From: Thermococcus sp.
GTDB lineage: Archaea > Methanobacteriota_B > Thermococci > Thermococcales > Thermococcaceae
Assembly: GCA_015522395.1 (NCBI GenBank)
Contig: WAMH01000089.1
Coordinates: 1-7,843 of the forward strand
Direction of reading: 5' to 3'
Length of the DNA: 7,843 bases
Within the stretch, counting starts at the first letter, position 1. Each line of letters starts with the position of its first letter. The position numbers and the translations under genes are program-made. A model generated the notes under the pieces. The model had not been told where the DNA came from. It saw nothing but the letters and a program-made list of their open reading frames with translations, and searched no databases. Of this stretch, positions 1-6,249 are shown one piece after another.

Positions 1-229
1 GCTCATCATAACCGTGACCAGGAGGAAGTCCACCGGCTGGTTGTACCCCTCTCTGGTCATTGGGGCCGTCGTGGCCGTTGCGGTTCTCATCTTCGCGAGG
101 AGAGCTAGGGAGCCTGAAGAAAGCGGGGAAGAAGCTGAACAATTCAAACCCCCGGGAGGGGTCGGGGAACCCGGTGAGGAAGAAACCGGAAACGCCGAAC
201 CGGAAAACTCGAATGAGGGGGCGGGATGA
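1..229 (+). CDS. C-terminal end of a membrane-anchored protein (5' truncated by window)
   Basis: The frame is open from the first bases of the window, so this is most likely the 3' end of a longer gene; the GTG at 14 is probably an internal valine codon. About 75 residues are visible. A short stretch with basic residues (TRRK) leads into one strongly hydrophobic segment (LYPSLVIGAVVAVAVLIFA, nt 41-97), which should be a membrane helix. It is followed by a basic cluster (RRAR) and then about 40 residues rich in E, G, P and N that should be disordered. The basic residues after the helix suggest that the tail is cytoplasmic and that any large domain is outside, upstream of the window. It ends with TGA directly before the ATG of the next gene, so the two are probably co-transcribed. 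I cannot name the family from the visible part. Confidence 0.75.
   Translation, partial: LIITVTRRKSTGWLYPSLVIGAVVAVAVLIFARRAREPEESGEEAEQFKPPGGVGEPGEEETGNAEPENSNEGAG
215..221 (+). promoter_or_regulatory. Ribosome binding site of the acyl-CoA synthetase alpha gene
   Basis: GAGGGGG lies 8 bases before the ATG at 230, inside the last codons of the preceding gene. It supports that ATG over the out-of-frame ATG at 226, which overlaps the upstream stop. Confidence 0.5.
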
Positions 230-1567
230 ATGGACTTCTTTTTCTATCCCTCCAGCGTGGCAGTCTTCGGCTCCTTCAAGGAGGGCGCGATAGCGAGGGA
301 AATCCTCAGGAACATCGTGGAGGGTGGCTTTGAGGGAAGAATCCTTCCAATAAACCCTAAGGGCGGAACCGTTGATGTCGCTGGAAAACGCTTTGAAATC
401 ATGCAAAAGCTTGAGGAACCCGTTGACGTTGCGATAATAGCCGTTCCGGCCAAGGTCGTTCCAGCTCTGATGGACGAGATAGGGCCTCTAATTAAGGGCG
501 CCGTCGTCATCTCTGCTGGCTTCTCCGAGGTCGGGAACGATGAGCTGGAGCGCGAGCTTGTTGAGAGGGCTAAAAAGCACGGCGTTAGACTCATAGGCCC
601 CAACTGCGCCGGCATCTTTGGTGTCCACGGGAGGTTCTTCGGTTCCTTCGAGGTTCGCGTAAGGCCTGGAGGTCTGGCTCTAATCAGCCAGAGCGGTGCC
701 TTCGGTGGCGCGGCTTTGGCTATGGGCAACGACGAGGGGATAGGCTTCTCGGCCTTTGTAAGCTATGGAAACGCCGCTGATCTGAACGAGAGCGACTTTT
801 TAGAATACTTCGCCGACGATGAAAATACAAAGGCCATAGCCCTCTACATCGAGGGAGTTAGAGACGGCAGGCGCTTCCTTAAGGCACTCCGCTACGCGAG
901 CGAGAAAAAGCCCGTGGTAATCCTCAAGGCCGGAAAGAGCGCGAGCGGTGCCAAAGCGGCCGCTTCCCACACGGGTTCCCTCGCGGGAAGCTACGAAATC
1001 TACCGCGCGGCCTTTAAACAGGCCGGGGCCATAGAGGTCGAGGAGATGGAAGAACTCTTCGACGCGGCTAAAGCCTTCGAGATGTATCCAAGGGCCGGAA
1101 AGCGCGTGGCAGTGATAACCAACTCCGGTGGTCCCGGCGTTCTGGCAACGGACAAGCTGGAAAAGCTAGGTCTTGAGATCGCGAAGCTGAGCGATGAAAC
1201 AACTCAAAAGCTCCGCTCCTTCCTTCCAGAGCAGTGCTCGGTGAAAAATCCAATAGACCTCATAGCGGATGCCGACTACGAGCGCTATAGAAGGGCCATC
1301 GAGACAGTCTGCAGGGATGAGAACGTTGATTCCATCCTCGTAATCTGCGTGCCGCCGATATTCATCCCGAGCGAGGAGATAGCAAGAGCGGTCATCGAGT
1401 CCGACTGCGACAAGCCGATTATAGTCAACTTCATGGCCGGGGAGCTGGTTCGCGACGGCGTTAGGCTTCTGGAAAAGCACGGCGTTAAGAACTTCTCCAC
1501 TCCGGAGCGGGCCGCCAGAGCGCTTCACTGGCTTTCCCTCAGGAGGTTACAAAGGAAGGCTTTTTAA
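230..1567 (+). CDS. ADP-forming acetate/acyl-CoA synthetase, alpha subunit
   Basis: This is the alpha subunit of an NDP-forming acyl-CoA synthetase. In Thermococcales these enzymes convert an acyl-CoA, ADP and phosphate to the free acid, CoA and ATP, the last energy-yielding step of peptide and sugar fermentation. The 445 residues show the family order: a CoA-binding Rossmann domain (about 1-125), a ligase-CoA domain (about 145-285) with ISQSGAFG at 152-159, and a further CoA-ligase domain (about 290-430). GPNCAGI at 123-129 is the family's GPNC loop. The expected phosphohistidine is H247 in AASHTGSLAGS, matching the catalytic His of ACD alpha subunits and of succinyl-CoA synthetase alpha. 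The ATP-grasp beta subunit is not fused and not encoded here; in P. furiosus alpha and beta genes can lie at separate loci. Thermococcales carry several alpha paralogues with different acyl-CoA preferences, and I cannot tell which this is. Compared with the roughly 457-462 residues I recall for characterised paralogues it is slightly short. Confidence 0.93.
   Translation: MDFFFYPSSVAVFGSFKEGAIAREILRNIVEGGFEGRILPINPKGGTVDVAGKRFEIMQKLEEPVDVAIIAVPAKVVPALMDEIGPLIKGAVVISAGFSEVGNDELERELVERAKKHGVRLIGPNCAGIFGVHGRFFGSFEVRVRPGGLALISQSGAFGGAALAMGNDEGIGFSAFVSYGNAADLNESDFLEYFADDENTKAIALYIEGVRDGRRFLKALRYASEKKPVVILKAGKSASGAKAAASHTGSLAGSYEIYRAAFKQAGAIEVEEMEELFDAAKAFEMYPRAGKRVAVITNSGGPGVLATDKLEKLGLEIAKLSDETTQKLRSFLPEQCSVKNPIDLIADADYERYRRAIETVCRDENVDSILVICVPPIFIPSEEIARAVIESDCDKPIIVNFMAGELVRDGVRLLEKHGVKNFSTPERAARALHWLSLRRLQRKAF
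1551..1567 (+). promoter_or_regulatory. Putative archaeal promoter (BRE/TATA) for kae1
   Basis: The last codons of the upstream gene contain AAAGGAAGGCTTTTTAAAC, a purine-rich BRE-like stretch followed by a T/A-rich box (about 1561-1567) that also holds the TAA stop. Its distance to the kae1 ATG at 1591 is about 24-28 bases, the usual spacing from an archaeal TATA box to the transcription start. No Shine-Dalgarno sequence precedes that ATG (TTCCATTCTG), so a leaderless or nearly leaderless kae1 message is inferred. Confidence 0.55.
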
Positions 1568-1590
1568 ACGGCTCTTCTGTTTCCATTCTG

Positions 1591-2568
1591 ATGATAGCGT
1601 TAGGTATTGAAGGAACCGCCCACACCCTTGGGATAGGAGTAGTAACCGAGAATAAAGTCCTCGCCAACGTATTCCACACTCTCACCACCGAGAAGGGCGG
1701 CATCCACCCGAAGGAGGCCGCCGAGCACCATGCAAGGCTTTTCAAGCCCCTTCTGAGGAAGGCCCTCAACGAGGCCGGAATAACGATGGGGGACGTTGAC
1801 GTTATAGCTTTCTCCCAGGGGCCGGGGCTTGGGCCGTGCCTCCGCGTTGTTGCAACCGCCGCGAGGGCATTGGCCATAAAATACCGGAAGCCCATCATCG
1901 GGGTAAACCACTGCATTGCCCACGTTGAGATAACGAAGATGTTCGGTGTCAGAGACCCGGTCGGTCTGTACGTCAGCGGCGGTAACACGCAGGTTCTCGC
2001 TCTGGAGGGCGGCCGCTACCGCGTTTTTGGAGAAACCCTCGACGTAGGCATAGGGAACGCGATAGACACCTTCGCGCGCGAGCTGGGAATAGGCTTTCCC
2101 GGCGGGCCCAAGATTGAGAAACTCGCCCGGAAGGGAAAGAGGTATATCGAGCTTCCCTATGCAGTGAAGGGCATGGATCTGAGCTTCTCCGGGGTTCTAA
2201 CAGAGGCCGTCCGGAAGTACCGCACCGGAAAGTACCGCGTTGAGGACCTAGCGTACTCTTTCCAGGAGACGGCCTTTTCAGCGCTGGTTGAGGTTACCGA
2301 AAGGGCCATAGCGCATACGGACAAAATGGAGGTCGTTCTCGTCGGTGGCGTTGCGGCAAACAACCGCCTTCGCGAGATGCTCAAGACAATGGCCGAGGAT
2401 AGGGGAGTGAAGTTCTTCGTTCCCCCCTACGATCTCTGCAGGGACAACGGGGCCATGATAGCCTACACCGGCCTGAGGATGTACCGGGGTGGCGTAAGGT
2501 TTAGGCTCGAGGACACCGTTGTGAAGCAGAAGTTCCGGACCGACGAGGTGGAAGTCACATGGGATTGA
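1591..2568 (+). CDS. kae1: tRNA N6-threonylcarbamoyladenosine transferase Kae1 (KEOPS subunit)
   Basis: This is the universal Kae1/TsaD/OSGEP protein, catalytic subunit of the archaeal KEOPS complex. It transfers the threonylcarbamoyl group from threonylcarbamoyl-AMP to A37 of ANN-decoding tRNAs. The protein has 325 residues and the ASKHA ATPase fold. The iron-site residues are all present and carry the same numbers as in the Pyrococcus abyssi structure: H107 and H111 (HCIAH), Y127, and D285 (CRDNGA). Other family motifs are the N-terminal GIEGTAHTLGIG, SGGNTQ at 129-134 and GGVAANNRLR at 252-261. There is no Bud32 kinase fusion as found in Methanocaldococcus; Bud32, Cgi121 and Pcc1 must be encoded elsewhere. 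The ATG at 1591 gives the expected N-terminus and has no ribosome binding site, consistent with the promoter just upstream. Its last 10 bases overlap the next gene. Confidence 0.98.
   Translation: MIALGIEGTAHTLGIGVVTENKVLANVFHTLTTEKGGIHPKEAAEHHARLFKPLLRKALNEAGITMGDVDVIAFSQGPGLGPCLRVVATAARALAIKYRKPIIGVNHCIAHVEITKMFGVRDPVGLYVSGGNTQVLALEGGRYRVFGETLDVGIGNAIDTFARELGIGFPGGPKIEKLARKGKRYIELPYAVKGMDLSFSGVLTEAVRKYRTGKYRVEDLAYSFQETAFSALVEVTERAIAHTDKMEVVLVGGVAANNRLREMLKTMAEDRGVKFFVPPYDLCRDNGAMIAYTGLRMYRGGVRFRLEDTVVKQKFRTDEVEVTWD
2545..2551 (+). promoter_or_regulatory. Ribosome binding site of the DUF835 gene, inside kae1
   Basis: GAGGTGG sits 7 bases before the ATG at 2559 and within the kae1 coding sequence. 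It is a near-perfect archaeal Shine-Dalgarno match and fixes this start in spite of the 10-bp gene overlap. Confidence 0.75.
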
Positions 2569-3338
2569 GGGTCTCCCCGCTGGTTTTTCTTGGTGATGTG
2601 GTTCTCCTCATCGTCATGGCCTACGCCGCCTCTTACTCCATCAGGCGGATGCACCGCTATGGGGAGCCCCTCGACAGGTTCATCTTTATAGTGTCTCTTT
2701 CTCTGGTTCTCGCCACTCTCGGTCGCCTTTTGGATCTCATCGACGATTTTGTGCCCCTGAACCCTTCGGTTGACGTGGTGGAGTACACCCTCTACTTCTT
2801 CGCCATAGTGGGTGTCATATACGGTATCATAAGCTATATGAACCGCGTTGAGAAGAGGATTCTTCCTCCGGAGCGGGTTGAGAGCAGTATAAAACCGGCA
2901 CCGGGAGGCTACATTCACGGCGACGAGGAGTCCGTTGTTGGGTTTCTCTCGTCCCTCAACGACCCCGTTCTCGTGATAACGAGAAAACCGGAGCGCTACG
3001 GGCACCTTAAGAAGGTCGAAACCCTCTGGGTCACGCCCCTCGGGGGAGAGGGTGTCTCGCCGACGAGGCTCCACTTCCTGCTCGAGGCCGCCGTCAACTT
3101 CATGCGCAACGGTGGAAAGCTCGTCGTCATTGACTGCGTTGAGGTGTTGGTGCTCTACAACGACTTTCCTTCCGTCTTCAAGTTCCTCTCGTCGCTCAAG
3201 GACCACGCGGTAACCTCCGGTGCCGCCGTTCTGCTTCTAATCGAGAGGGGTGCCTTTGAGGAGAGGGAGCTGAAACTCTTGGAGAGGGAGTTCATCCCCC
3301 TGGAGAAGCCTGCGGACCTGCTCAGAACTTCTTCTTGA
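2559..3338 (+). CDS. Membrane protein with C-terminal DUF835 domain
   Basis: This 259-residue protein has three predicted membrane helices (about 7-27, 41-61 and 74-94) followed by a linker and a soluble domain (about 135-250). That domain matches the archaeal DUF835 family: it contains PTRLHFLLEAAVNFM from residue 168, then a hydrophobic strand (GKLVVIDCVEVLVLYNDF), FKFLSSLKD, and an ELKLLEREF end. DUF835 is frequent in Thermococcales, often behind membrane helices, and has no established function; a role in signalling or as a protein-binding module is only a guess. The basic residues after helix 1 (SIRRMHR) and the R/K-rich segment after helix 3 suggest a cytoplasmic C-terminal domain. The gene overlaps kae1 by 10 bp with its own strong ribosome binding site, so the two are probably co-transcribed. 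Its 3' end overlaps the convergent NAD kinase gene by 17 bp. Confidence 0.9.
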   Translation: MGLRVSPLVFLGDVVLLIVMAYAASYSIRRMHRYGEPLDRFIFIVSLSLVLATLGRLLDLIDDFVPLNPSVDVVEYTLYFFAIVGVIYGIISYMNRVEKRILPPERVESSIKPAPGGYIHGDEESVVGFLSSLNDPVLVITRKPERYGHLKKVETLWVTPLGGEGVSPTRLHFLLEAAVNFMRNGGKLVVIDCVEVLVLYNDFPSVFKFLSSLKDHAVTSGAAVLLLIERGAFEERELKLLEREFIPLEKPADLLRTSS

Positions 3339-4158
3339 TACGCATCGTATATTTGGGATATATCTCCTCGCTGAAGCGGATGAACTTGGCCTTCCTGGGA
3401 GACTTTTTGATCACTATCTCCGTCTCCGGGTCGAGCCGGGTGTAGAACTGACCGTCAACGGCGAGTATCAGCTTCCTGCCCTTGGCCAGGTTTTTCACCT
3501 CAACGGTGCTTTCCGCTGGGACGACCATGGGTCTCGAGCTCAGTGCTATCGGTGCCAGGGGTGCTATCACAACTGCCTCGAGTCTCGGGTCAAGGAAGGG
3601 CCCCCCGGCGCTCATTGCGTAGCCGGTTGAACCGGTGGGGGTGGAAACTATAAGGCCGTCCGCCCGTATCTCGTCAGCCAGGCCGCCGTCTATGTAGTAC
3701 TTCAGGTGGATTATCTTTCCCGGGACACCCGTGAGTATCGCCGCCTCGTTCAGCGCGTCAGGCACCCCGCTTTCTCCGTTCAGGTAGGTCCTCAGCTTCA
3801 TCCTCTCGTCTATCCTGTAATCCCCTTCCATGAGCTTGCTCAGTGCGAAGAACGCCTCGTGCGGTTCCACCTCCGTCAGGAATCCCAGGGTCCCCATGTT
3901 TATCCCCAGTATCGGGATCTCCTTCTTCGTCCTGTGCTCGACGCGGAGTATCGTTCCGTCGCCGCCTATTGCGATTATGAAGTTGACATCGAAATCCTCC
4001 AGCGGGCGAACGTCCTCCTCCCTGAACTCCCTCAGGTGTTCGTAGGTCTCAGAATCCACGAATACCTCGTACCCGCTGACCTTGAGGAAGTCGTACACCC
4101 TGTAGGCAAGCTTAAGTGCGGCCTGCCTGTCCCGTCTCGCCACCACGCCGAACCTCAA
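3322..4158 (-). CDS. nadK: NAD(+) kinase
   Basis: NAD kinase phosphorylates the 2'-hydroxyl of the adenosine ribose of NAD to make NADP, in the cytoplasm. The 278 residues match the size of the Pyrococcus enzyme, which as I recall can use ATP or polyphosphate. Key motifs are GGDGT at 65-69 (catalytic Asp67), LGINMGTLGFLTE at 84-96, NE at 137-138 (NAD contact) and TPTGSTGYAMSAGGP at 173-187. The start is TTG at 4158, giving MRFGVVARRD, the N-terminus expected for Thermococcales NAD kinases. The start and the upstream gene's TGA share the bases TTGA, which suggests translational coupling. It is the last gene of the minus-strand run, and its 3' end overlaps the convergent DUF835 gene. Confidence 0.97.
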   Translation of the reverse strand: MRFGVVARRDRQAALKLAYRVYDFLKVSGYEVFVDSETYEHLREFREEDVRPLEDFDVNFIIAIGGDGTILRVEHRTKKEIPILGINMGTLGFLTEVEPHEAFFALSKLMEGDYRIDERMKLRTYLNGESGVPDALNEAAILTGVPGKIIHLKYYIDGGLADEIRADGLIVSTPTGSTGYAMSAGGPFLDPRLEAVVIAPLAPIALSSRPMVVPAESTVEVKNLAKGRKLILAVDGQFYTRLDPETEIVIKKSPRKAKFIRFSEEIYPKYTMRIKKKF

Positions 4159-5183
4159 GCTTCCACCCCCGCTATGGCTTCTTCGGCCGCTTCAGGCTTA
4201 AAATCTGCCGCCACGAAGGAGCCAACCATTGTGGGGGCCCAGTATGAGATGAGCCTCTCGAGTATAGTTCCCGTCACCGCGTACTCAGGGTTGATGCCAA
4301 GGGCCGTAAAGACGGCGGTGTTTACCGCCTCTATGATCCCGGCACCACCGGGGATTATTGCAAACATGCCAACAACCATTGAAACTACTAAAACGACGGT
4401 TATGCTAACCGGGTCTATGGGCTGGCCGATGGAGAAGAAGACCAGGTAGTAGCGCGCTACCGTCAGGATCCAGTAAACGAAGGACCAGCCGATGGCGATG
4501 AGGGTGTAGGCGCGGCTCTTTAACAGCACCTTGAAATCGCGCTGAAAGGTCGGTATCGTCACGGTGTCTATCTTTTCAAAGCTCTCGCGTCTCTTCTCAG
4601 CCCCCGCCTTGGAGAGTTTTTGGTACTGTCTGAATATCCACCATATTGCCCCGTGGGCCTTTTCCTCGCTCATCAGGAGACCTATAACCAGCGCGGAGAA
4701 GCCCATCATAACGGCGTCGAGGAAGATTATGATGGCCGTAAGGATGGTCTCCCCGAGGTGATAAACGTGGAGAGTCGCGAGAATCATCATGAAGCCTATG
4801 GGGATGAGATCGAGTATTCTGTCCATCATCACGCTGGCCGTCGTGGGGCCGTAGGGTTCCCCAGTCTTCTTGGAGATGTAGTAGACCCTAACGAACTCTC
4901 CGAGGCCCTTAGCCCCGGGGCTGACGTTGTTGAAAAACATCCCCACGAATATTGCCTTCCAGACGACCTTGATAGGTGCCCTTATGTTGAGGCCCTTCAG
5001 AAGAACCTGCCAGCGGAGGGCCGAGGTAAGGGTCGTGAAAACGTACACGACAACAGCCAGGAGAAGCAGTCTCCAGTTAGAGCTAGCTATTATCTCGGCT
5101 ACTCCCTTGGCACCGGCCCAGTGTATCAGTGCCCCTATTATGAGCAGTGCACCCGCGAAGAACGCTGCCTTTTTCTTGTCCAT
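4155..5183 (-). CDS. UPF0104 / LPG-synthase transmembrane-family protein (flippase-like), second copy
   Basis: This is a polytopic membrane protein of the UPF0104 family, homologous to the membrane (flippase) part of bacterial MprF. By analogy it may flip or bind a lipid or polyprenyl-linked substrate, but no substrate can be read from sequence. With the ATG at 5183 it has 342 residues. Numbered from that ATG, it shows the family signatures RW (57-58), NNVSPGAKGLGEFVR (85-99), MMDRILD (120-126), IPGGAGIIE (277-285) and ERLISYW (309-315), spread over about eight hydrophobic segments with a cytoplasmic-looking charged stretch near 185-205. It is a tandem paralogue of the upstream gene but has GLGEFVR where that copy has GGGEPVR. 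An in-frame ATG two codons upstream (5189) is possible, but it would leave only 2 bases to the ribosome binding site. The stop overlaps the nadK start. Confidence 0.9.
   Translation of the reverse strand: MDKKKAAFFAGALLIIGALIHWAGAKGVAEIIASSNWRLLLLAVVVYVFTTLTSALRWQVLLKGLNIRAPIKVVWKAIFVGMFFNNVSPGAKGLGEFVRVYYISKKTGEPYGPTTASVMMDRILDLIPIGFMMILATLHVYHLGETILTAIIIFLDAVMMGFSALVIGLLMSEEKAHGAIWWIFRQYQKLSKAGAEKRRESFEKIDTVTIPTFQRDFKVLLKSRAYTLIAIGWSFVYWILTVARYYLVFFSIGQPIDPVSITVVLVVSMVVGMFAIIPGGAGIIEAVNTAVFTALGINPEYAVTGTILERLISYWAPTMVGSFVAADFKPEAAEEAIAGVEA
4163..4170 (-). promoter_or_regulatory. Ribosome binding site of nadK
   Basis: On the minus strand GGGGGTGG lies 4 bases before the TTG at 4158, inside the end of the preceding gene. 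It supports the rare TTG start. The spacing is short, so coupling to upstream translation may help. Confidence 0.5.
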
Positions 5184-5191
5184 TGACATAA

Positions 5192-5197
5192 CACCTT
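5192..5197 (-). promoter_or_regulatory. Ribosome binding site deciding the second UPF0104 start
   Basis: AAGGTG on the minus strand overlaps the TAA stop of the upstream paralogue. It is 8 bases from the ATG at 5183 and only 2 from the ATG at 5189, so the downstream ATG is preferred. Confidence 0.6.
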
Positions 5198-6245
5198 AAC
5201 CCATTTCTTCGGCGCTATCGTTTATATTACTGTCGCCTACATCCCCCCCGCTGACCTTTATGCCGAAGTGCGTCATTATCACCGCGCCTATTACCGTCGG
5301 TGCCCAGTACGAGATGAGCCTCTCGAGTATCGTCGCCGTTACCGCTATCTCCTTGTTTATGCCGAGGAGAACGTAAACGGTGGAGTTTATAAGCTCGATA
5401 AGGCCCGCTCCTCCAGGAACCACCGAGACCATCCCAACGACTATGCCTATCATCTGAACGACCATCACATCGACGAGCCTTATGGGGCTGTTTATACTGT
5501 AGAATATGTAGTACGAGCGGAGCAGTATTAGCGTCCATGTCACGAAGGACCAGGTGAGGGATATAGCGAAGGCCTTCTTGTGCCTCATAAGCATCCTGAA
5601 GTTCTCCTGAAACTGGGGCACGCTCACCTCAACTGCCCTCACGAACCTCTCCTCGTACTTCGCGGCCCTTTTGGGAGTTATCCTTCTGAACTGCCTGTAG
5701 AGCCAGTAGAGGATCCTCTTGGTTTTTCTCTCGCTCAGCAGAACCCCAACCGTCGCGAAGGTCAGCACCGCGAAGAACGCATCCAGAAGTATGAGCGTCA
5801 CGGTTAGGGTTATCGATCCGAGTCTGTAAACGTGGACCGTAGCCAAGACGAGCATGAAGACAACGGGTATGACGTCCAGGATCCTGTCCATCATGACAGT
5901 TGCGAAAACGGGCCCGTAGGGATCTCCTGTTCTTTTGTGGACGTAGTAGGCCCTGACGGGCTCACCGCCGCCCCTTGCGCCCGGGGTCACGTTGTTTATG
6001 AAAACCCCCACCAGAAGGGCCTCCAGAACCTCTCTGAACTTCGGCCTTATGTTGAGGCTCTTCATGAGAACCTGCCAGCGGAGGGCCCAAGTAACGAGGG
6101 AGGCCACGTAAACGGCTATGGCCAGGAGAAAGTAGTCAAGCCTCGCCGTTCTCAGTATCTCGATTACCTCACCTATCCCCGCCCACCAGAGGAGGAGGAT
6201 TATGACGGCGATCCCAGCACCTATGAGGCCGTACTTCCTGTTCAC
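5196..6245 (-). CDS. UPF0104 / LPG-synthase transmembrane-family protein (flippase-like), first copy
   Basis: This 349-residue polytopic membrane protein belongs to the same flippase-like family as the next gene. It carries the canonical motif set: RW at 56-57, NNVTPGARGGGEPVR at 84-98, MMDRILD at 118-124, VPGGAGLIE at 276-284, and ERLISYWAPT at 308-317. Family knowledge supports an integral membrane protein acting on lipid-linked molecules; the actual role is unknown. Starting at RW, 68 of about 118 aligned residues are identical to the second copy by hand count, with less identity elsewhere. The tail after the last helix is acidic (GDVGDSNINDSAEEMG). The start is a GTG at 6245 backed by a good ribosome binding site; 4 bases separate it from the upstream methyltransferase stop and 12 from the next gene's preferred start, so it is in the middle of an operon. 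Confidence 0.9.
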   Translation of the reverse strand: MNRKYGLIGAGIAVIILLLWWAGIGEVIEILRTARLDYFLLAIAVYVASLVTWALRWQVLMKSLNIRPKFREVLEALLVGVFINNVTPGARGGGEPVRAYYVHKRTGDPYGPVFATVMMDRILDVIPVVFMLVLATVHVYRLGSITLTVTLILLDAFFAVLTFATVGVLLSERKTKRILYWLYRQFRRITPKRAAKYEERFVRAVEVSVPQFQENFRMLMRHKKAFAISLTWSFVTWTLILLRSYYIFYSINSPIRLVDVMVVQMIGIVVGMVSVVPGGAGLIELINSTVYVLLGINKEIAVTATILERLISYWAPTVIGAVIMTHFGIKVSGGDVGDSNINDSAEEMG

Positions 6246-6249
6246 GTCC

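Noticed and set aside
1541..1549. AGGAGGTTA, a strong Shine-Dalgarno look-alike near the end of the synthetase gene
   Set aside because: No ATG, GTG or TTG lies at a suitable distance behind it, and it is explained by Arg-Arg-Leu codons.
1588..1594. CTGATGA at the kae1 start, like a C box of a C/D guide RNA
   Set aside because: The first base is not a purine, and no CTGA boxes follow at the needed distances; the sequence is the start codon of kae1.
2463..3206. 247-codon open frame on the minus strand opposite the DUF835 gene
   Set aside because: It is antisense to a clear family member, its translation is rich in R, H, E and V with no recognisable domain, and it has no ribosome binding site. 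It is a by-product of GC-biased codon use.
3339..3366. AT-rich patch with TATATTT and ATATAT just past the DUF835 stop
   Set aside because: It could pass for a TATA box on either strand, but it codes the C-terminus of NAD kinase (EIYPKYTMR) and no gene start lies at promoter distance on either strand.
3706..4449. 247-codon open frame on the plus strand opposite nadK and the second UPF0104 gene
   Set aside because: It spans the junction of two well-supported genes on the other strand and has no coherent domain.
4784..4832. Two minus-strand RTGATGA motifs (4826-4832 and 4784-4790) resembling C and C' boxes
   Set aside because: No D or D' CTGA boxes lie in place, and both motifs encode conserved residues of the UPF0104 protein.
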